Source: Neoscytalidium dimidiatum (taxonomy: Eukaryota > Ascomycota > Dothideomycetes > Botryosphaeriales > Botryosphaeriaceae). From it: a stretch of 64,000 bases of DNA. Made by a program: the position numbers and the translations under genes. This document shows, one piece after another, positions 45,375 through 55,057 of the stretch (position 1 is the stretch's first letter; each line of letters opens with the position of its first letter). The notes under the pieces were generated by a model. That model saw only the letters and a list, made by a program, of their open reading frames with translations, made no database searches and had not been told where the DNA came from. The stretch spans positions 1,488,001-1,552,000 of the forward strand of contig CM074696.1 in assembly GCA_037367355.1 (NCBI GenBank), in the 5' to 3' direction.

Positions 45375-45518
45375 ATGGTCACCGCGGACGGCGCCGGATG
45401 GAACATCACGAAAAATGGGCGGGTAGCATTGCCGTGCTCAATCTTTTCGTATTTATGTTTCTTTACTGCCATCTACTTTACAACAACGGGCAGAAGAAAA
45501 CGTTTCAGGCGCAGGTAG
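45375..45518 (+). CDS. Possible 47-aa single-span membrane microprotein
   Basis: A 48-codon frame from ATG to TAG encodes a compact, well-organised product: a polar N-terminus (MVTADGAGWNITKNGR), one hydrophobic span (about 17-37, VALPCSIFSYLCFFTAIYF) and a strongly basic end (TGRRKRFRRR). A hydrophobic span followed at once by an Arg/Lys tail is typical of small secretory-pathway or tail-anchored proteins, and chance frames seldom look like this. It begins about 110 bp after the PWWP-like gene stop on the same strand, so it may have its own transcript or sit in that gene's 3' UTR. I do not recognise the family. Confidence 0.4.
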   Translation: MVTADGAGWNITKNGRVALPCSIFSYLCFFTAIYFTTTGRRKRFRRR

Positions 45519-45724
45519 GAAAAGACTTCACACAATAGGTTTCTGACAGATATTTTTTTTTTAAAGAACAAAAATAACACATCATTATCGATCAGTACTG
45601 AAAAGGAGCGGCTTGATAACGAAGCTGCATATACGAATTTCTCGTCTTTCTTTTCCCTTTTCTTTATTGATCACTGGTATTCCTGGAAGCAGCTGATAGA
45701 GACTATGACCTTCTTCCATTGAAA

Positions 45725-45922
45725 TCAGATACGGGGATTCTCCGATCGAGCAGCCCTAGATGCCGCCGTCGTACTGCGACTAGTGTTATCTTGTTGAATA
45801 GATGCGTAGTGGTTCTCTAAATTGTCGGCGCCGTCAATGCAGGGGCAAATGGCGGGCATAAGCGACTTCGCAATCTGATTGGACATGGCTCGTGCGATGA
45901 CCTCAGTTTGGTTGGCTCTCAT
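45725..45922 (-). CDS. Possible 65-aa hypothetical protein
   Basis: ATG-initiated frame with an amphipathic start (MRANQTEVIARAMSNQIAKSL), two Cys in MPAICPCIDGADN, and a Ser/Thr/Arg-rich end. Composition is protein-like but no family is recognised and there is no other support. A longer open frame just upstream (45929-46159) could belong to it if spliced, but I could not find a convincing intron. Confidence 0.22.
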   Translation of the reverse strand: MRANQTEVIARAMSNQIAKSLMPAICPCIDGADNLENHYASIQQDNTSRSTTAASRAARSENPRI

Positions 45923-46500
45923 TCGTCCTCAGAAGGGGGGTATGGTGTTCACGACGTTCGAAGTTGGTTGAATGCGAAGAACGATGTTCGGAGATGCGCG
46001 CTCGCGCTTCTTGCATTTCAGCTCGATTACGATGCCCTTTTGGCTAACCATTCGGGCTAGCAATAAATTGCAGACTGCGGAATCGACTCCTGCTACTGCA
46101 ATTGCCCGCCAGGCATCCACTCGTCGTGTAGTACGAAGCGGGCGCTTGTTAATCGCCAAGCGCCCATGAATCGCGGAGCATTTCCCCCACCTCCGCGACC
46201 GGGCTGTCCAATCAGCGACGATCTAGATTGCATTATCCTACCGTTACATACCTTCACATGCTCTCTCGCAGAACCCCGATACCTGCGACGCAACTACAGC
46301 CTGCGTTGTCAGGCTACAGAATCATCTATCTATCGTCAGGCAGCGAAATATACATCCTTGCGCTCTTTTGCATCTACGCTCCTGCCCGCTTGTGACACGC
46401 CACTGCTAGCTCGACACCGCGTACCTACATCCGCAACCCCCTCTGACCTCAACCCACCACCTTCCAACCACAAGAGCACAACGACCCCTTCACGGCGAAA

Positions 46501-46809
46501 ATGCACAACAAAATGACAGACGCCAAATCCGGCGAGCCCATCGCTCTCGCCTCCTCAGCGGCCAAACCCTCCTCCTCCTCCCAATCCCCCAAGAAGCTGC
46601 TCCTTGCGGATTCCCCCTCCCCGCCCCGCATCCTCGTCATCGGCGCGGGCTCGCGCGGCCACGCCTACGCGAGCGCGATCGCGAAGCACACGGCAGCCGT
46701 GATTGCCGCGGTCGCCGAGCCCGTCGCCTTCAAGCGACGCGAATTCGTGGCGGAGTTCATCGCACCCGCCGCCCGGCAGCAGCAAGAGCAAGGGGAAGGA
46801 GAAGGACAA

Positions 46810-46841
<32 letters not shown>

Positions 46842-48235
46842 CGAGTTCGCGGACTGGCGGGACTTCGTGGCGTGGGAGCAGGGGCGGCGGGCGCGCGCGC
46901 AGGCGGGCGAGAAGGGCGTGCCGCCGGGCGTGGACGCGGCGTTCGTGTGCGTGCTGGACGAGCAGCACCGCGAGGTGGTGGAGGCGCTGGCGCTGCTGGG
47001 GCTGGCCGTCATGTGCGAGAAGCCGCTGGCGACGACGCTGGCCGACTGCGTCGCCATCTACGAGGCCATGCTGCGGGGCGGGCGCGGGGCGCCGCGGGTC
47101 TTCGGGGTCGGGCACGTGCTGAGGTATTCGCCGCACAACATGCTGTTGAGGCGCTTGGTGCGCGAGCGGGGCGTCGTGGGGGATGTGCTGAGCGTGGAGC
47201 ATACCGAGCCGGTTGGCTGGTGGCACTTCTCGCACAGTTATGTGAGGTGAGGACTATCATCTAGGGTGCCAGCTACGAGGCCGCTTGCTGACTGCGGGCA
47301 GGGGCAATTGGAGGAGAGAGTCGACTACGGCTCCTTCACTCCTCACGAAATCATGCCATGATATCGACTTCCTGCTATGGATGCTCAGCGAGCCTGCAAA
47401 TGAAGGCGAGAAGGCGCATAAGCCGGCCTTCCTGAACTCCACCGGCAAACGAAATTTCTACAGGAAGGCGAGGAAGCCGGCGGCTGCTGGCACGGCAACG
47501 AACTGTTTATCATGTCCCATTGAGAAGGACTGCATGTTCAGCGCGAAGAAGATTTACGCCGAGCGGCACCTGAGGAAAGGCAATGCGAGGTGGCCGGTGA
47601 AGATTGTCAACCCCGAAATAGAAGACTGCCTCAACACGCTGGGGCTGGATGCAGCCGAGAAGATGCTGATGAAGGATCTCTCGGAGGACTGGACATCCGA
47701 GACACCAGACGAAGAAGTTCGTAGGCGACCCTGGTTTGGGCGGTGCGTGTGGGAGGCTGACAATGACGTCTGCGACGATCAATGCGTGACAATTACCTGG
47801 GAGGATGATGCTGCCTCAGGTAGTCTCGCCAAAACTGCGCAGTTTCACATGGTTGCGTTCACGGAGAAGATATGCGAGCGCCGCGGGCGCATATACGGCA
47901 CGAAGGGAGAGATCGAGTACGACAGCGCCACCATCAAAGTGCATGACTTTGCGACCGACCGCAGCGAGACGTTCTATCCGGAGCAGCCCGGCGGCGGCCA
48001 CGGGGGCGGTGACGACGGGCTGGCCACGCAGTTTGTTCAGGCTGTCGGCGCCGTGAAGGACGGCCGCATGAGCGTGGAGGAAGCGCAGAAGAAGTTCATT
48101 GGGTGCACACTGGAAGAAGTCGTCCAGAGCCACGCCATGGTGTTTGCGGCCGAAGAGGCCCGAAAGCAGCGGGTCGTGGTGGACTGGCCGTCGTGGTGGC
48201 AGAAGAATGTGGAAGAGGGTCTGCAGCAGAAGTGA
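46501..48235 (+). CDS. Gfo/Idh/MocA-family NAD(P)-dependent oxidoreductase
   Basis: Two exons (46501-47246 and 47302-48235; 55-bp intron) give 559 aa. A second in-frame ATG at 46513 is an alternative start. The NAD(P)-binding Rossmann motif ILVIGAGSRGHAYASAIAKH is at about 44-63. A region equivalent to the second strand carries an insertion with 11 consecutive Gln (103-113). The family motif MCEKPLA (the EKP signature) and the GVGHVLRYSPHN strand follow, then the C-terminal alpha/beta domain with HDIDFLLWM, providing the catalytic His/Asp region. A Cys-rich stretch (NCLSCPIEKDCMF) near 320-335 is additional. The enzyme probably oxidises or reduces a sugar-like substrate; identity unknown. GC content is very high in exon 1 and lower in exon 2. 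Confidence 0.88.
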
Positions 48236-50296
48236 GGCATGACCCGATTACGTCGTGTACGTCTGATGCTCCGTCTGCTCGCCAGCGCATTGATCGGGGT
48301 AATTCGGGGTCCGCTGTAACCGCCCGGGTGGTCGGAAGCATGGACGACGTGGTGGCAGTGACCTCATGACGACGGGCGGCACGTGGCTGGTTGTCTACGC
48401 GCTCACGGCCTGATGCGAGGGTTTCTTCTTTCTTTGGCACTACACACAACACAGGAAAAGAAAAATTCAGCTCGCAGCACAGACTCTTGACCTCTTTCAA
48501 ACGGGCAAGAGATTAATTTCCTCCGCGCGTCGAATTACGCACAGCAGGCGCGCCTTGGGATTGCGGGAGCGGTAGATCAGCCGCTGCACAGGCGGCTGCA
48601 GCTGGGCGCTTCGACGGTGTCTCTCGTGGATCAGTCGACGATCGGGACATTTGCGTGCAACGCTGGGGCTTAGCTCTCAGATCAGGGAGGAGGCTGAGCA
48701 GCCGCAAGTGGAGCTTCAGCACGGTCGGATCGTTTTGTTTCCTTCTCGAAGGCGGCGAGGTTGAGGGAAGCGCTGAGCAGGGCGCTTAGAGATATTGCAG
48801 CGAAGGCGTTGCGGCTCTGGTATTTTTGCCGGCCAATCAGCGGGCGCGCGTCACGCGGGGAAGGCGTCCAGCGCGAGCGGCTATTCGCATGCTATTTCGC
48901 GCGACGTTACACGCCTGCCCGGCTGCGACGGTTGCAGTCCGTTGGGCGCGGCTCAGCAGAAGCTGGCTGAGCTGGACTGAACGCACGCAGGTAGCCGTCG
49001 TCTGCAGCCGCCGACGGCCGCGGGCGTGGAACCAGGCGACCCGCGGCGCTACTGGAGGGGAGAGGGCGCGGGAATGGGCGCGGACGGCGACAGTGCACAG
49101 TGCACAGTGCTCAGCAAGCTCGGGGCCCGCAACGGCTGCCGTCAGAGGAGCGGTCAACGCAGGCCAGACAGGCGGCGTGGTTCTCGAAGGGCTCACGGGA
49201 CGGAGCGACGGCCTGAGGAGACTGCTAGCCTCGCGGGTCGACGTCGGCAGGAGGGAAAATTTGAGCTCCTAAGGACTCAACGTGGCCGGCCAGCGTTCAC
49301 CGCTCGCAGGTGTGAGTCACCCGTGCAGGAGCATCTGCAGCTTCGAAACGAACTTTCACTGTGGGCCAGTGAGTTGGCGATGCGGTCTGACTCTTCGAGG
49401 CATCGCCGCCCGGGGTGCTTCCCGCCCCATCCAATCAGCGCCCGCCGACGCGCTTTTTTTCGCTCGCGCCAGCTGCAGCTTTTCTCGACCTCCCCAGCCT
49501 TGCCGTCCACCGCCGGCGCCTCGCCGCGCCCCGAACCGGCGCCTATGCTGCAAATAGCTCCCGAATCGGACCTTGCATTGTCCCAAATTATCCCCAAAGC
49601 GCCGTCTCGCCTGCCGCCTGCCTGTCCGGCGCCTCGCCCGGGAGCGCTGCGCTCCGGCGGCCACGCGTAGCACCCTCACCCCAATCAGGCTGCGCGATGC
49701 CCAAAAGAGCGCCCGTCCTGCCCGCCAACCCAAGCATAGCGCCCATAATAGCTCCCGTCTCGGATCAGAATTGCGCATAAGCTTTCCCCATAGGACGCGA
49801 TGTTTCACGCCGCATGCCCCGCTGGATGAACGCACTCACACACGGACCTGATACTCGCCGCACATGGCTTCGGGGCCCTAAATCGGGTCTATCCGTCGAT
49901 CAATGTGTTTCAAGTTGTTTTCCGCTAGTCCCACTTTCCCCGGCTCTGCAAGATTCTTTGGATGTCATGGCTTCACAGCCCTGAGAATAAGTACCAGCGG
50001 CTCTGCCGCATACCATCCCACCTCCTCTCCAGTCATCCTATCTTCACAAACCATCTTCTCCGCGCCAGTCTGAGCGAGACCCACGAGTCTCTTTGCGTGT
50101 CTCTTTTTTTTTTTTCCCTTTCACTGTTTGTTTTAGACCCTCTCCTGGAGCTGGCCTCCGCTGTCTAATCCCCCGTTAATCACCTCTTGTTTATTTTCTA
50201 AACCGTTGCGTAAGTTTTCTCTACCTTTGGACTTTGCCATGGCCTTGTTCTTACGCGTTCCAGTCCGGAAGCAACGCTCCATCACATCGCACAAAA
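48236..50296. promoter_or_regulatory. Long upstream region of the 50.3-kb gene
   Basis: Two kilobases without a supported gene, ending at the ATG at 50297. It contains a GTGCACA direct repeat at about 49093-49113, a pyrimidine tract at about 50102-50124 that resembles a fungal core promoter or transcription start region, and a predicted 5'-UTR intron (50210-50263). Open frames here overlap on both strands and are GC-driven. Confidence 0.45.
50210..50263 (+). promoter_or_regulatory. Predicted 5'-UTR intron containing an upstream ATG
   Basis: A perfect GTAAGT donor at 50210 and a CAG acceptor at 50261-50263 define a 54-bp intron, the usual size here. An ATG at 50239 lies inside it. If the intron is kept, that ATG opens a frame overlapping the main start and ending at 50400, out of frame with the main protein. 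Splicing removes the ATG. Confidence 0.6.
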
Positions 50297-52081
50297 ATGT
50301 ACTCAAGACAGCACACTCCCCCTTCGTCCTACGGCTCCTTTTGCCAGGACGCTCAGACCTCATTCGAGGCGCCTTACCTGACCCCGGATGCTTCTCCTGA
50401 GTGTGGCATGCCCGTCGTTCCCACTCCGGCGAGAAGTCCTATCCGGCAGCATGGCCCTCTCTTGTTGCCCAAGATCCGGTCACAGGATCAGACCACCGAG
50501 CCTTCGACTAGCGGCCCCATCAGACACCGCCGGACGGCGTCTGCTGCCAGTGGCATCTCCAACTACGCCCCTTACGCGCGTCCTTCGTCCGTGGGTCGTC
50601 GGTCGGCTAGCCCTCTGAGCAACGCTTCTGTGGGCTCTCCCGGCTCCACTTCGATGCTGTCGCCGTATGACCCCGGCTTCGGCTCCGGCCTCAACTCCCC
50701 GATCAACCTGTCGCGCCGTCCTTCCATGGCCACTCACTCTCGGTCCCATTCGGCCTCCGGTGTGCGATCCCACTCGCGCTCCAGCTCTACTACTAGCGTC
50801 GACGAGACCGTCATCACCCGTTTCGGCTACCCGACCTACCGCAACCTGCCGAGCTATGTCACTCAGACCTCGGCGGCCCAGGCGGCCTCGTTCAACCTGG
50901 CGACTGCCATGCCCATGAACACCTTCCCCGCCCAGACCACCCAGAGCTTCGAGGACCAGATTCCTGCCGTTGCCCCCGCTGTCCAGCACCCCTTGGCGTC
51001 TGAAGTTCAGTACGATGCTTTCAGCCAGCCCGCCGCTACTACTACCCTGTTGGACTACCTCACCGGCCCCAACCCCTCTCCTGCCCTCGTTCAGCGCGTC
51101 ACCACTGGTGGTCGCAACCTGACTGGCACCCACTACTGGTGGGACATCCGCAACCTGCGCAACTGGGATGACTTTAACATGGAGACCATCAGCTCCATCC
51201 CTGGTCTGATGCCTCTCCTCCAGATCCCCATCGACGCTATGTCGCTGCCCACCCCTCCCAAAGGCAACATGATGCCCGAGAGCGAGTCTGCCCTCCACGA
51301 CATCATCCGCGACTACTACGGCACCAAGGTTAGCGCTGCTCTCAGCATTGCCCAGGGCAACACCCACATGTCTCTCCGCTCGCGCAAGGGTCTCCCCACC
51401 AACCAGACTCCGGTTGACTTCGTGTCCAACTACCCGACTGACTACGAGAAGACCATCTACGGTGACCAGCGCGGTCGCGTCGTCGGCATTGTCAAGGCGT
51501 ATGATCAGTGGAACACTGGCATGCGCTCCGAGGCGCCCAACAAGCAGGTCTACTACCTGGCCGGCCTTGCGCACCTGCACCGCGTCATGCGCGAGCACGG
51601 CTGCCGCTACGGCTTCATCATGACCGAGATCGAGATGGTCTGCGTCCGCTGCGGTGGCGACCCCTCTGCTCCCGGCCCGACCATGGACACTGCCACCGTC
51701 AGCCCCGATGCCGGCTCCGGCGTGCCCCTGTTCGGCTTCCTCGAGCTCAGCGCCCCGATCCGCATCTCGACGCACGGCATGCGCGTCGATGCCGAGACTG
51801 GCGAGCAGGTGCCCCAGATGACGGCGGCCATGGCTCTCTGGTACCTGCACATGCTGGCCAAGGAGAACCCTCTGCCGGGCATCCAGGGCAGCTGGCGCAT
51901 GGAGGTCGGTGGCCCTGCCGCGCTCACCCGCCAACACTGCCTGGATAAGGACGCCTGGATCCCCAAGCCCAACCTTAGCGAGAAGCGCGAGGCCAAGCGT
52001 CTGCGCGGCTGGGTCTTCCCCGACGAGCCGCTCAACAGGAAGGAACTGGGCAAGAGCAAGAGGTCGAGGTCGAGCAGGTAA
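50297..52081 (+). CDS. Conserved fungal protein of unknown function
   Basis: Single coding exon of 594 aa from the ATG at 50297 (MYSRQHTPPSSYGSFCQDAQ); the frame extends farther up only through a TTG inside a predicted 5'-UTR intron. Residues 1-200 are disordered and rich in Ser, Pro, Arg and Thr, with many SP/TP sites. The folded part begins near LLDYLTGPNPSPALV and contains HYWWDIRNLRNWDDFNM, RVVGIVKAYDQWNTGMRSEAP, YLAGLAHLHRVMREHGCRYGFIMTEIEMVCVR and a C-terminal RLRGWVFPDEPLNRKE. This arrangement is familiar from many ascomycete genomes as an uncharacterised protein, sometimes labelled sialidase; I see no sialidase Asp-box and do not accept that label. A phosphorylated regulatory protein is a reasonable guess only. 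Confidence 0.85.
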   Translation: MYSRQHTPPSSYGSFCQDAQTSFEAPYLTPDASPECGMPVVPTPARSPIRQHGPLLLPKIRSQDQTTEPSTSGPIRHRRTASAASGISNYAPYARPSSVGRRSASPLSNASVGSPGSTSMLSPYDPGFGSGLNSPINLSRRPSMATHSRSHSASGVRSHSRSSSTTSVDETVITRFGYPTYRNLPSYVTQTSAAQAASFNLATAMPMNTFPAQTTQSFEDQIPAVAPAVQHPLASEVQYDAFSQPAATTTLLDYLTGPNPSPALVQRVTTGGRNLTGTHYWWDIRNLRNWDDFNMETISSIPGLMPLLQIPIDAMSLPTPPKGNMMPESESALHDIIRDYYGTKVSAALSIAQGNTHMSLRSRKGLPTNQTPVDFVSNYPTDYEKTIYGDQRGRVVGIVKAYDQWNTGMRSEAPNKQVYYLAGLAHLHRVMREHGCRYGFIMTEIEMVCVRCGGDPSAPGPTMDTATVSPDAGSGVPLFGFLELSAPIRISTHGMRVDAETGEQVPQMTAAMALWYLHMLAKENPLPGIQGSWRMEVGGPAALTRQHCLDKDAWIPKPNLSEKREAKRLRGWVFPDEPLNRKELGKSKRSRSSR

Positions 52082-52743
52082 ATGGTTTAAACGGTGAAGA
52101 GGAGACGAAGAGATGACACTGCTCACGCGGGACTCGTTCCAAGCTGGCTTGGCGAGTAAGGAAATTTTTTTATTCTTTCATGATGGTTTGTGATGATGAT
52201 GTTGATGACAGATGATGGATGGAAATGACACGGTAGCATATGGGTCACTGGTGTTTTTGATCAGCATTTCTCTGGCGTTATATCCTCCTTTTTGGCAAGC
52301 GCATGTTGGTCGCCTCTGCACACATAAATAACAGATAAATACGTAACTATTAAGAAATATTCACAAATATATAGCCCTCTGGGGTTTCGGAACTTCTGGC
52401 GATCCTCGACGTTCGTGATGTGCTGTGGTCACTCTTTTCTGACGATGATAGGGCTGTGCTGGCGTTGGTGTTGGACCCTGCCGCGGCAGCATCCATTGTC
52501 CTGGCGTCATCATCCTCGGCAACTTTGTACGCGAACGCGGTCCCCCAAGCATTACTCCACTTTCCTGGATTTATATCCATGCTATCTCCGCCACACGTCG
52601 ACTCCAACCGTTCCTTACTGCTTTCCTTGGTCACTTTGCAATTGGACGGCAGCAGAGCTCGGGAGCGCACTTCCGGATATCACAAAAACATCAGGCAAGA
52701 TTGAAGAGGTGATCACGCATCATAAAGTGCTTCTATTCCAGCC
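52082..52743. other. Intergenic region
   Basis: Contains the 3' UTR of the preceding gene and the promoter of the SDR gene. Frames at 52350-52670 on both strands are not supported. Confidence 0.5.
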
Positions 52744-53773
52744 ATGTCGTACACAAGCCGAGCGAACCAAATCGCTGGCCACCTGAACTTTCCCAAGGGC
52801 CTCCTCGCGGGTCAGGTCGCAATCATCACTGGGTCTGGTCAGGGCATTGGAGCAGAAGCAGCAAAGCTGTTCGCGAACGAGGGCGCCAAGGTCGTAGTGT
52901 CGGACATCGATGGCAGTAAGCAAGCGTCCTTCTATACGCATCTCACCTGCCAGATGATTTGGGGCTCACAGCTTTGTGCAGAGAAAGCAGAGGATGTGGC
53001 GCAGCAGATCAACGAGAACGGTGGAAGCGCCATTGCCGTGGCCGGTGACATGCTGGACGACAAGTACATCGACGAGCTAGTCAGGAAGGCGGCGGAGTTT
53101 GGGAACGGAAAGATCCACATCATCGTGAACAACGCGGGATTCACTTGGGATGGAGTCATTCACAAGGTTCGCAGTCTTCTCGTTTTCTTCTCGTCATATC
53201 CTCCCCCCCACCCCCCCTCCTCGATAACGGCGTCTCTAATGAATGTGACCATTCCAGACTACGGACAAGCAATGGGACACCATCATCGCGCTCCACAACA
53301 CCGCGCCCTTCAAGCTCGTCCGCGCCGCGGCGCCCTACTTCCGCGTCAAGGACGGCGAGCCCCGCAGCGTCATCAACATCTCGTCGACGTCGGGCCTGCA
53401 CGGCAACGCGGGCCAGGCCAACTACGCGCTCGCCAAGGCGGGCGTCGTCGGCCTGACCAAGACCATCGCGAAGGAGTGGGGCCCCGCGTTCGGCGTGAGG
53501 GCCAACACCGTCGCGTTCGGGCACATCCTGACGCGCCTGACGGCCGCCAAGGAGGACGGCGCGTTCGTGACGACGCCGGACGGCCAGAAGGTCGCGCTGG
53601 GCATCCCGAAGGCCCAGGGCCAGGCCAGGGCTCAGGGCGGGTTCCCGGACATCCCGCTGGGCAGGCCCGGCACGGCGACGGAGGCGGCGAGCGCGGTCCT
53701 GGCGGTCGCGAGCCCGTTGTTCAGCTATGTGAGCGGGCAGACGATTTCGGTGACGGGTGGGAGGAATATTTAG
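52744..53773 (+). CDS. Short-chain dehydrogenase/reductase, FabG-like
   Basis: Three exons (52744-52915, 52982-53166, 53258-53773; introns 66 and 91 bp) give 290 aa. The second intron uses a GTTCGC donor and holds C-rich runs. The cofactor motif TGSGQGIG is at 29-36, followed by VVVSDIDGKKAEDV, whose Asp suggests NAD(H) preference over NADP(H). NNAG and the catalytic Ser162-Tyr175-Lys179 set in ISSTSGLHGNAGQANYALAK are present. The C-terminal PLGRPGTATEAASAVLAVASPLFSYVSGQTISVTGG is typical of classical SDRs related to 3-oxoacyl-ACP reductase. An extra GDMLDD segment and a longer loop (KVALGIPKAQGQ) resemble peroxisomal multifunctional enzyme-type or mitochondrial SDRs. Substrate unknown. Confidence 0.92.
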
Positions 53774-55057
53774 CTGTTTTGCCCGGGGGTGTGTTTTGTG
53801 GAGGGGGGGAAAGGGGTCCGCGTATCGGCCTAAGGATCATTTGAGTGCTACTCGTGGACTGGCGTGGATTCCATCAGGGAGCTCTTTGAGCAGCAGGCAT
53901 ACGGCGCGTGCGTGGGCCTTCTGTCAACTGCGAAGCGATTGCGTGTATAAAAGTGCGTGGACGCGTTGTCGACAACTCGAAGCTAGGGCCAAGTGATAGT
54001 AGGTGTGGAGACACCGGGCACAAAAATAGGCATATTGCGTATTGCGACATGTCCTCGGCCGCAGGGTTGTCATAAAAATGTCAGATTGCACAAATCTGTT
54101 CGCCAATCAACGTGCGGTGGAATGGCGCGGAGATATGGACTGGGCTTTACCCGTGTGATTTCTGGACAACCGTGGAAATTTGGAGAAGCATGCTGATGAC
54201 GGGGGAGTGCAGGGCCTCGAAGCATCACCAGAACATTTGGGAATAAATATGAAGTTATAGAATCAGAAATACTCTTCAGCTTACCGTAGCATGACATCGT
54301 GCAGCATAACTCCTAACCTACTGCAAGCTTAAGTGGGACCAGACTCCTCGAGCTGCGCTGGAACGTAGGCTGTGGTTTAGAGGGGGTAATGCCTTGATGC
54401 TCGTGTGATATGCTCTTTTGCTACAAGTTTTGAACAGAGAAGTAGCTTGGAATAGGATGATCCACGGGGCGCCTGCTCTCAAAGACCACAAATCTGCAAC
54501 AGGCTGTTCAGCTCGCACCCAGCTCTCAGCGGGCCCAGCACTTCTCCGGATGAAGCGGCTCTGTAGGCGAGGCACAGGAATGGGTCGCGATGTCAGGCAT
54601 GTGGAGCAGACAGCAGAAGCCGTGAGGTCTTTTGAAGCACGCAGGAGCTGAGGGGCGGGACACGCATTATTTGGGGCGAATGAAGCAGCGGCGCGGGGAG
54701 ACGGGGACCGCCAAGGGATCAAGGAGGCGGTTCTGAGGGCGAATTCGTAATGGACATCCGAGTCGCCGAGCTTCGAGACACAAGCCATTCATCTCTCCCC
54801 TGCTGCCCCGGAACACGGCCTGCACCGCCGCAACGCCGCCGGCCTGCGCACCCTACTCCTGTCACCACCACGCTCTCTCACCTTTCTCGACATTCGTTTG
54901 CGCTCTTGCTGCATTGCCACAAACCCCGCCCCCGCGCCGCGACCATGAGCCAGAATTGACCGCCCAACACCACTGCCACCCACGCCCCCGATACCACCCG
55001 CTTCCGCGCGCCGCGTCATAGCCCCCCGGGACCTGGCGTCCCACCACCACCACACCA
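53774..55057. other. Intergenic region upstream of the M28 protease gene
   Basis: Contains the SDR 3' UTR and the promoter and leader of the M28 gene, with C-rich and CACC-rich stretches just before the ATG. No supported gene. Confidence 0.5.

Larger units (their letters stand above)
45264..46500. other. Intergenic region with two possible micro-ORFs
   Basis: Apart from the small frames annotated at 45375-45518 (+) and 45725-45922 (-), nothing is supported. The final ~250 bp are the likely leader and promoter of the Gfo/Idh/MocA gene. Confidence 0.45.

Noticed and set aside
50480..52126. 548-codon antisense frame opposite the conserved fungal protein
   Set aside because: No recognised domain and composition typical of the complement of a biased coding sequence.
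52744..53844. Unspliced 366-codon version of the SDR gene
   Set aside because: It reads through two introns, loses the catalytic Tyr-x3-Lys, and changes frame; the spliced model restores a full SDR.
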